DNA of 64,000 bases from an uncultured Pelagibacteraceae bacterium (GTDB lineage: Bacteria > Pseudomonadota > Alphaproteobacteria > Pelagibacterales > Pelagibacteraceae), in assembly GCA_902592965.1 (NCBI GenBank), contig CACJGL010000002.1, positions 1 through 64,000 on the forward strand, in the 5' to 3' direction. Below are positions 57,385-64,000 of this stretch, one piece after another. The notes under the pieces were generated by a model, which was not told the DNA's origin, did not search any database, and saw only the letters and a list, made by a program, of their open reading frames with translations. The number at the start of each line of letters is the position of its first letter. Position 1 is the first letter of the stretch. A program made the translations under genes and the position numbers.

Positions 57385-59505
57385 ATGTCTACTAGAACTG
57401 ATTTAATAGATAAATCAAATCAATCAAAAAACATAATAACTTATGTAATTATTGGAGTTGTTTTTTTAGTAGCACTCTGGTTATCTACTCAAAGTGAAGG
57501 ACCTTCAAAATTTCCTAAAGAAGTCACTGATAAATTTACATTTACAGCTTGGGTGAATGATGGAGAAGATTATTTAAAAAAAAATTATAGATGGGTCACT
57601 AAAATTATAGCAAGCTATATAAAAGAAACTTATTATTTTTTAGAAGACTTTTTGCTAGAGTCTCCTTGGATTTTGATAGCTGCAATAATTGTAATACCTT
57701 GCATTATTGCAGGTGGCTTGCGATTGGGAATTTATTCTTCTTTTGTAGTTTATTTTTGGGGAGCAACTGGAATGTGGGAACCATCCTTACAAACAGTGGC
57801 ATTGATGGGTCTGTCAGTTTTATTATGTGTATTTTTTGGATTTATACTGGGCGTCTTGTGTTCACAAAGTAATAGATTTGAAAATTTCATGAAGCCAGTA
57901 TTAGATACTATGCAAGTAATGCCAGCATTTGTATATTTGTTCCCAGCATTATTTTTTTTTGGGATAGGAGGTGCCCCAGCAATATTAGCTACAATGATAT
58001 ATGCAATGCCTCCAATAATAAGATTGACAAACACTGGTATAAGACAAGTGCCAGCTCAAACTATTGAATCTGCAACTTCATTTGGTTCAAGTAAACTTCA
58101 ATTGTTATTTAAAATTAAAATTCCATTATCTTTACCAAGTATAATGATGGGTATTAACCAAGTAATAATGATGGCATTAGCCTTAGTGGTTCTTGCATGT
58201 TTTATAGGTGCCGAAGGTATTGGCGGTCAAGTTTGGCAAGCAATAAGAAGATTGGATGTTGGTTGGGCAATGGAAGGTGGGCTATGTATTTTATTTATGG
58301 CGATAATGTTTGATAGATTTAGTTTAGCGTTTAGCAAGGATAAAGAAAGACTTCCTTCAGATGTTCAAAGATTTTATTTACTTCCTCAAAGTTGGGAAAA
58401 ATATCAAATCGCAAAAATTTTAGAAATGCCATTAAGTTTTGGAAATAAAATTTTAAAAATCATATGTCAAACAGTTACATCTGCTATAGCAACAGTATTT
58501 AGAGTCTTAGTTTCAGTTTTTAATAAATCTACAGCTGAAAACATCGGTGAATTTATTAGCAAAAGATATTATGTTATTCCTTATTTTTTAGTTTTATTTC
58601 TAATTGCATTTATAGATCATTACTTTTTAGAAATAGGAACATTTCCAAAAGAATGGAAATTATCAATAAGACAACCAATTACAAATGCAGTGGAAAGCTT
58701 GACTGTAAATCCAGGATTTATTTCTTTTGCAAAAGGTTTAAGAGCTTTTGTTTATTTAAATTTGTTAAGACCTTTAGATGTTTTTCTAACTCAAATACCT
58801 TGGTGGTATACATTAGCAGTATTTTCTGCTTTAGGTTACGTAACTGTTGGAATAAGATTTGCAATAATTACAGCAGTCCTTCTTCTATTTATTGGTGCAT
58901 GTGGGATATGGACACAATCAATGATAACTTTATCATCAGTACTTGTGTCTGTTGTGCTGTGTTTTGTTATAGGAGTTCCTCTTGGAATAATTGCATCTTA
59001 CAATGAAAGATTTAGAAATATTCAGAACGTTGTGTTGGATGCAATGCAAACACTTCCTTATTTCTGTTATTTAATTCCTGTTTTAATGTTTTTTGGTGGT
59101 GGAACAGTATCGGCTGTTCTTGCAACTGTAATATATTCAATTCCACCAATAATTCGATTAACATCATTAGGTTTAACACAAGTTTCTGGTACTTACTCTG
59201 AAGTATCGAGATCATTTGGTGGAACGCTTATTCAAACATTAAATAAAGTTAAATTCCCATTAGCTATTCCAAGTTTAGTTATTGGATTTAATCAAACTGT
59301 AATTATGGCTTTTGCTATGCAAATAGTTACACCACTTATTGGTGGTAAGGGTTTGGGTTTAGAGGTCTTTAATGGTCTCGCAAGATCCGATACTGGAAGA
59401 GGATTGGCGGCTGGTATTGGAATTGTATTGTTAGCTATTATTATTGATAGAATTACACTTGCGTGGACTAAGAAACAAAGAGAAGCTTTAGGCTTAATAA
59501 ATTAA
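57385..59505 (+). CDS. proW: Glycine betaine/proline ABC transporter permease, double-domain (ProW-ProW)
   Basis: 706 aa with two related permease cores: FMKPVLDTMQVMPAFVYLFPALFFFGIGGAPAILATMIYAMPPIIRLTNTGIRQV and IQNVVLDAMQTLPYFCYLIPVLMFFGGGTVSAVLATVIYSIPPIIRLTSLGLTQV. Confidence 0.92.
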   Translation: MSTRTDLIDKSNQSKNIITYVIIGVVFLVALWLSTQSEGPSKFPKEVTDKFTFTAWVNDGEDYLKKNYRWVTKIIASYIKETYYFLEDFLLESPWILIAAIIVIPCIIAGGLRLGIYSSFVVYFWGATGMWEPSLQTVALMGLSVLLCVFFGFILGVLCSQSNRFENFMKPVLDTMQVMPAFVYLFPALFFFGIGGAPAILATMIYAMPPIIRLTNTGIRQVPAQTIESATSFGSSKLQLLFKIKIPLSLPSIMMGINQVIMMALALVVLACFIGAEGIGGQVWQAIRRLDVGWAMEGGLCILFMAIMFDRFSLAFSKDKERLPSDVQRFYLLPQSWEKYQIAKILEMPLSFGNKILKIICQTVTSAIATVFRVLVSVFNKSTAENIGEFISKRYYVIPYFLVLFLIAFIDHYFLEIGTFPKEWKLSIRQPITNAVESLTVNPGFISFAKGLRAFVYLNLLRPLDVFLTQIPWWYTLAVFSALGYVTVGIRFAIITAVLLLFIGACGIWTQSMITLSSVLVSVVLCFVIGVPLGIIASYNERFRNIQNVVLDAMQTLPYFCYLIPVLMFFGGGTVSAVLATVIYSIPPIIRLTSLGLTQVSGTYSEVSRSFGGTLIQTLNKVKFPLAIPSLVIGFNQTVIMAFAMQIVTPLIGGKGLGLEVFNGLARSDTGRGLAAGIGIVLLAIIIDRITLAWTKKQREALGLIN

Positions 59506-59507
59506 GA

Positions 59508-59523
59508 CAAATAGTACTATTTG
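59508..59523. promoter_or_regulatory. 16-bp perfect palindrome in proW-proX intergenic gap
   Basis: CAAATAGTACTATTTG is self-complementary. Confidence 0.35.
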
Positions 59524-59539
59524 CGTGGTTTACATACTT

Positions 59540-59562
59540 ATACATTTTGATCTAAAATGTAT
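59540..59562 (+). promoter_or_regulatory. Hairpin in proX leader, possible attenuator/processing site
   Basis: ATACATTTT (59540-59548) / AAAATGTAT (59554-59562), 5-nt loop, followed by TTTTAATT. Confidence 0.4.
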
Positions 59563-59591
59563 TTTTAATTAATTAAAAAGAGAGGAAATAA

Positions 59592-60596
59592 ATGAAGTTA
59601 TCAAAAAAGATATCAGCACTAATTCTTTCTGTAGCTCTGTTAATTGGAAGCTTTGGTCAAGCCAATGCAGCCAAAAGACTTCATGCAGCTATAGCAGATT
59701 GGACTGGTGGGATAATTACTTGCGAAGTTGCCGTAGCAATTCTTGAAAGAGAAATGGGATACAAAATCAAACAAACTGTATTTCCTTCAGGAACTGGTTT
59801 ATGGGAAGCAATAGCTGCAGGTGAGCTAGACTTCGCTTGCGAAAGTTGGCCAAGTTACGCTGAAGCTGACACTGTTATGTTAAAAGAGGACTTAATATAC
59901 GAAGGTAAAGTCGTTGGTACATACAATGGTGATGGAAGTGTAGACTTACTTGGAACAGCAGGAATAATCGGTATGTCAGACTACTGGATACCAAGATACG
60001 CTGCTGAAGAACTAGGTATTAAAACTTGGAAAGACTTAAATAAACACAAAGCAAAATTTGCAACAATTGAAAGTGGTAATAGAGGTAGACTTATTGGATG
60101 TCCGGTTGCGGGTTGGAATTGTCATGACCAAAAAAGACTTGATCTTTTAGGAATAGACTTCCAGGCTGATGAACTTGGAACAGAAGCTGCTGCTATCGCA
60201 GAAGCAAAAGCTGCTTACATGCGAAAAGAGCCATTCCTACTTTATCTATGGTCACCACATTGGTTCTTTGGTGAGTATGATATGGTTGGTGTACAACTTC
60301 CAGAGCACAAGACTTGTGACAGCTTCACTGAAGCAAATAACTGGAAAGATTGTGGAACTGCTGCATGGCCAGCAACTGGTTGGGCAAAAGATTACACAAT
60401 GAACTACGGAAACCCAGCTACTTTTGCTAGTGCAGAACATGCTGATGCTAAGAAGTTCTTTGAAAAAATGTCTTTACAAAATATTGACCAAGCTAAAATG
60501 TTAGTTGAAGTTGATATTAAGAAAAGAGATGTAAAAGAAGTTGTTAATGAGTGGTTAGACAATAATCCAGATAAATGGAAAAGTTGGCTTCCATAA
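59592..60596 (+). CDS. proX: Glycine betaine/proline-type ABC substrate-binding protein (ProX/OpuAC-like)
   Basis: Signal peptide; RLHAAIADWTGGIITCEVAVAILEREMGYKIKQTVFPSGTGLWEAIAAGELDFACESWPSYAEAD; C-terminal VVNEWLDNNPDKWKSWLP. Confidence 0.9.
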   Translation: MKLSKKISALILSVALLIGSFGQANAAKRLHAAIADWTGGIITCEVAVAILEREMGYKIKQTVFPSGTGLWEAIAAGELDFACESWPSYAEADTVMLKEDLIYEGKVVGTYNGDGSVDLLGTAGIIGMSDYWIPRYAAEELGIKTWKDLNKHKAKFATIESGNRGRLIGCPVAGWNCHDQKRLDLLGIDFQADELGTEAAAIAEAKAAYMRKEPFLLYLWSPHWFFGEYDMVGVQLPEHKTCDSFTEANNWKDCGTAAWPATGWAKDYTMNYGNPATFASAEHADAKKFFEKMSLQNIDQAKMLVEVDIKKRDVKEVVNEWLDNNPDKWKSWLP

Positions 60597-60619
60597 TAAC
60601 TTTAAAATAAATTAGATAA

Positions 60620-60650
60620 AAAGGGCTTTGATTTTCAAAGCCCTTTTTTT
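60620..60650 (+). terminator. Rho-independent terminator after proX (possibly bidirectional)
   Basis: AAAGGGCTTTGA (60620-60631) / TCAAAGCCCTTT (60635-60646) followed by T run. Confidence 0.9.
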
Positions 60651-61775
60651 TTATTTCTTAAGATAATTTAATCTACCTACAATTTCATCTCTATCCATGT
60701 AATAACCTTGTAAGTGTCTGTGTCCAGAATTTGGATCAAATTCAGTTCTTCCATGAAGCACTCTTCTATTATTGAATGTATATATATCTCCTGGTCTTAG
60801 CCTAAATTTTATTTGAAATTTGTCATCGTGTAAAAGTTTTCCAAATTTATGATGAGATTTATAAACTTTATCCATTTGATCTGGGTGACAATCTAATGCA
60901 TCCATGGTTGCAGTACTAAATCTAACATCATTATAATCACCATCTTTTGTTAGACTTATTGCAGTGCCATAAAAGCTTCTATGAGCTTCTTGTGTGTAAT
61001 CTTTGTCTCTAAACTTTAAAGGAATTTTTGTTAGCGTATCAAAAGTATCTTTGTCGTTTTTCTTTAAATATTCTGCAACAGCGAATGCATCTACTGCTGA
61101 TGAGTCACCTCCTTTTGCTGAATTAACTAAACAATGCAAAAATTGATATCCGGGAGGATTTTCAAACCATGGTAAATCCATATGATTTTGAAGTGCATGA
61201 GCTGTATAAGCTGAGTTATTCGGTTTTGGTATATTTATAACTTCAAAGGGTGTTTTAAAAAATGTCTCTCTTGTGTGACTAATTCTATTTAAAACAGGAA
61301 ACGCAGAATTTTTTTCTACTGGAGCATTATAAACTATAGCTATTCCTTTATAATGAAGAAGTTCTAACCATTTTATTAATCCTTGTTCAGAAGATATTAT
61401 TTCATTATGATCTATGTATATACTATCAATATTTTTTTCTAAACTGCCATCCCACAATTGATAAGGTGATTTGTATTCTTCGTTATTTTTTATTGTGTAG
61501 CAATTTTCTCTAAGCCAATTAATATCATAATGGCTTATATGATTTCCCTCACTCCACTCTATTTCTAATTTACCATCACTATTAAGATTATATTTTTTTG
61601 GGTTTATATTTTCTGACACATCTAAAATATTAAACATTCGATGCCTAGAATCTTTATCGTGTGCTGTTGGACAATTATCTCTCAGCCACATATAATTAAA
61701 TTTACTTTCTTTCCCGTCATCCCAAATTACTTGGAGATAAGTCCCATTTTTTGAGATTTTTGAAATTGAGTGCAT
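60651..61775 (-). CDS. Gamma-butyrobetaine dioxygenase / TMLH-like 2-oxoglutarate oxygenase
   Basis: 374 aa; N-terminal WLRDNCPTAHD...RHRMFNILD; Fe(II) ligand HMD in ALQNHMDLPWFENPPGYQFLHCL; RRVLHGRTEFDPNSGHRHLQGYYMDRDEI. Confidence 0.85.
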   Translation of the reverse strand: MHSISKISKNGTYLQVIWDDGKESKFNYMWLRDNCPTAHDKDSRHRMFNILDVSENINPKKYNLNSDGKLEIEWSEGNHISHYDINWLRENCYTIKNNEEYKSPYQLWDGSLEKNIDSIYIDHNEIISSEQGLIKWLELLHYKGIAIVYNAPVEKNSAFPVLNRISHTRETFFKTPFEVINIPKPNNSAYTAHALQNHMDLPWFENPPGYQFLHCLVNSAKGGDSSAVDAFAVAEYLKKNDKDTFDTLTKIPLKFRDKDYTQEAHRSFYGTAISLTKDGDYNDVRFSTATMDALDCHPDQMDKVYKSHHKFGKLLHDDKFQIKFRLRPGDIYTFNNRRVLHGRTEFDPNSGHRHLQGYYMDRDEIVGRLNYLKK

Positions 61776-61892
61776 AAATAATGATTATATAAAATAATTC
61801 ACATTTCAATTCAATTAATAGTTGACTTAATATTTTTTGAGAGATTTATTAGCGTTAAGTTATTTGTTAAGATAACAACTAAGTTTGTTCGA

Positions 61893-62918
61893 ATGTCTAA
61901 AATTGAAATAAATAATGTATTTAAAATATTTGGTCCAAAACCATCCAGTGTTTTGCAGATGGTCAAAGATGGATCAAGTAAGGAAGAAATTTTAGAAAAA
62001 ACAGGTCACACAGTTGGACTGGACAATGTAACTCTAAAAATTAATGAAGGTGAAACATTTGTTTGTATGGGTTTATCGGGTTCAGGTAAATCAACTCTCA
62101 TAAGACATTTAAATAGATTAATAGATCCAACTGATGGTGAAATCCTAATTGAAGGAACTAATGTAATGAGCCTTAAAAAAGAAGAGCTAATTGATTTTAG
62201 ACGACATAAAATGAGTATGGTTTTTCAAAGGTTCGGTTTGTTTCCTCACAAAACAGTATTGCAAAATGTTGGATATGGACTTGAAATGCAAGGTGTAGAA
62301 CTTGAAAAGAGAAACAATGTGTCTATGGAAAAAATTGAATCTGTTGGATTAACAGGTTTTGAAAATCAATTTCCAAATCAGTTATCTGGAGGTATGCAAC
62401 AACGAGTTGGACTAGCAAGAGCATTGGCAACTGATACAGATATAATGTTAATGGATGAAGCTTTTTCAGCTTTAGATCCTTTAATTAGAAGTGATATGCA
62501 AAAACAGTTACTAGCTCTTCAATCGGAACTAAAAAAAACTATTGTATTTATTACTCATGACTTAGATGAGTCATTAAAGCTTGGTGATCACATTGGAATT
62601 CTTAATGCTGGCAAGCTTGTTCAAGTTGGAACTCCTGTAGATATTATTATGAATCCAGCTGATGATTATGTTGAAGCTTTTGTTAAGGATGTAAATAGAG
62701 CAAAAGTGATAAAAGCTAAAATTATAATGAAATCAATAAATGAAACAACTAATGAAGAAAAAAATAATCTTATTAAAATACATGAAGACCAGTTTATTGA
62801 GGAGTTTTTGCCACAAGTTGTTTGTAATAATGCCAATTGCGAGGTGGTTGATAAACAAGGAAATGTTAAAGGATATATCACTAATAAAGAGCTACAACAC
62901 TCTTTGAGTAAATCTTAA
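61893..62918 (+). CDS. Glycine betaine/proline ABC transporter ATP-binding protein (ProV-like, copy 2)
   Basis: IEINNVFKIFGPKPSSVLQMVKDGSSKEEILEKTGHTVGLDNVTLKINEGETFVCMGLSGSGKSTLIRHLNRLIDPTDG; LSGGMQQRVGLARALATDTDIMLMDEAFSALDPLIR. Confidence 0.92.
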   Translation: MSKIEINNVFKIFGPKPSSVLQMVKDGSSKEEILEKTGHTVGLDNVTLKINEGETFVCMGLSGSGKSTLIRHLNRLIDPTDGEILIEGTNVMSLKKEELIDFRRHKMSMVFQRFGLFPHKTVLQNVGYGLEMQGVELEKRNNVSMEKIESVGLTGFENQFPNQLSGGMQQRVGLARALATDTDIMLMDEAFSALDPLIRSDMQKQLLALQSELKKTIVFITHDLDESLKLGDHIGILNAGKLVQVGTPVDIIMNPADDYVEAFVKDVNRAKVIKAKIIMKSINETTNEEKNNLIKIHEDQFIEEFLPQVVCNNANCEVVDKQGNVKGYITNKELQHSLSKS

Positions 62919-62922
62919 AATT

Positions 62923-63708
62923 ATGAGTATAGATTTAAAAAACAAAAGAATAGTTATATCTGCTGGAGGTTCAGGGATAGGCTGGAGTTCGGCAAAAATA
63001 TTTTTAGAGAAAGGTGCAACAGTATATCTTTGTGATATCAATGCCACTTTTCTTAACAAATGCAAAAAGCATAAACTAAATAATAAAAAATTATTTGTTT
63101 TTCAATGTGATGCCTCAGACGAGAACCAGGTAAAGAATTTTTTTACCAAAGTATTAAAAAAAACAAAAAAAATTGATGCTCTTATTAATAATGTTGGAAT
63201 TGCAGGGCCAACTGGAACACTTGAAAAATTAAAAAGTAAAGATTGGGAAAATACTTTAAAGGTGAATGTTATTAGCCATTTTTATTTTTCAAAGTATTCA
63301 ATTCCAATGCTTAAAAAAAATAAAGGCGGAGCAATAATAAATTTATCATCAACTGCAGGTATATTTGGATTTCCATTAAGATCTCCTTACTGTGCAAGTA
63401 AGTGGGCAGTTGTTGGTATAACTAAAACATTGGCAATGGAACTAGGAAAATTTAAAATTAGAGTAAATGCTATTTGTCCAGGAACAATTAAAGGAGATAG
63501 AATGGGAAGAGTCATAAGAGATAAATCTAAATTTTTAAATGTTTCAAAAAAATTAATAGAAAAAGAATTTGTTTCAATGACATCAATGAATACTTGGGTA
63601 TACGAAGAAGACATTGGAAAAATTTGTAGCTTTCTAATTTCTAATGATGCTCCAAGAATATCTGGGCAAGTAATTGCCGTAGATGGCAATACTTTGAGAA
63701 TGCACTAA
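62923..63708 (+). CDS. Short-chain dehydrogenase/reductase
   Basis: IVISAGGSGIGWSSAKIFLEKGA; NNVGIAGPTG; SSTAGIFGFPLRSPYCASKWAVVGITKTLAMEL; VNAICPGTIKGDRM. Confidence 0.92.
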   Translation: MSIDLKNKRIVISAGGSGIGWSSAKIFLEKGATVYLCDINATFLNKCKKHKLNNKKLFVFQCDASDENQVKNFFTKVLKKTKKIDALINNVGIAGPTGTLEKLKSKDWENTLKVNVISHFYFSKYSIPMLKKNKGGAIINLSSTAGIFGFPLRSPYCASKWAVVGITKTLAMELGKFKIRVNAICPGTIKGDRMGRVIRDKSKFLNVSKKLIEKEFVSMTSMNTWVYEEDIGKICSFLISNDAPRISGQVIAVDGNTLRMH

Positions 63709-63711
63709 CAA

Positions 63712-63999
63712 CTAAACTTTAATATTTTTTTCATTTATTTCCATAAATGGGAAATGAGACTCTTTAAAATGTATATTTTCTGCTTTTTTTAAAAAACTGA
63801 TATCATCCAGTAAACCTGCATATAAATAGTATTTCTTGTACTTTTCCACATAAGTCAAAATTGGTGCTGCGCACTTTCCGCAAAAATGTTTTTTTATTTT
63901 ATTACCACTGCCTCCTTCGTGTTCATAAATTTTCAATTTTGATTTATCTATATCTATTGCTCCGTTTCTAAGCAGTATTATTGTCATCATTCCGCCTAT
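63712..63999 (-). CDS. GFA/CENP-V domain protein, N-terminus truncated by window edge
   Basis: Frame stays open upstream of the listed Met to base 63999 (IGGMMTIILL...); KKHFCGKCAAPILTYVEKYKKYYLYAGLLDD typical of GFA-domain C-terminal half. Confidence 0.65.
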   Translation of the reverse strand: MGGMMTIILLRNGAIDIDKSKLKIYEHEGGSGNKIKKHFCGKCAAPILTYVEKYKKYYLYAGLLDDISFLKKAENIHFKESHFPFMEINEKNIKV

Positions 64000-64000
64000 T

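Noticed and set aside
58653-59006. 117-aa alternative-frame ORF within proW
   Set aside because: Cys-rich shadow frame of the strongly supported permease.
1-64000. tRNA, rRNA, CRISPR, transposon or prophage features
   Set aside because: No cloverleaf, rRNA, regular repeat-spacer pattern, transposase or phage proteins seen by reading; intergenic gaps are too short for most. A tRNAscan/Infernal run would be decisive.

Overview
AT-rich, very densely packed bacterial window. Gene content and style (tiny or overlapping intergenic gaps, osmolyte and C1 genes) suggest a SAR11/Pelagibacterales-like marine alphaproteobacterium; that assignment is inference from content, not a database match. I saw no rRNA, tRNA, CRISPR array, transposase, phage or plasmid signature. 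Main blocks: (1) 1-10 kb: nitrogen/methylated-amine-like module with the 3' end of an FAD oxidoreductase, a glutamine-synthetase-like protein, a glutamate synthase split into three ORFs (GATase / GXGXG / FMN-FeS), a Lys-rich unknown protein, Amt with two small membrane proteins, a second GS/GmaS-like enzyme and a diaminopropionate ammonia-lyase-like PLP enzyme. (2) 10-24 kb: mostly housekeeping (photolyase, YjbQ, ZapE, BamB-like, aconitase, LysE, CsaA-like, ArgE-like, ALDH, agmatinase), plus an unannotated 44-aa ORF translationally coupled to agmatinase. (3) 24-32 kb: FadN-like bifunctional enzyme and an oligopeptide ABC transporter. (4) 32-40 kb: a catabolic-looking run with two GcvT/DmdA-family proteins, peptidase E, FMN 2-hydroxyacid oxidase, TPP enzyme, a divergent HIUase-like protein and a thiolase. 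(5) 39.8-46.3 kb: PotABCD-type ABC transporter apparently co-transcribed with DoeA/EutD-like ectoine hydrolase and EutA-like racemase genes. (6) 46-64 kb: second ALDH, VOC protein, two homocysteine S-methyltransferases, MsrA, serine hydrolase, DMT exporters, amidase, Fe-ADH, a glycine-betaine-type ABC system with a double-domain permease, gamma-butyrobetaine dioxygenase-like protein, a second ProV and an SDR. The most interesting hypotheses are the Pot-type/ectoine operon, the GcvT-oxidase-TPP-HIUase-DmdA run, and the split-GltB/GS/Lys-rich protein module.
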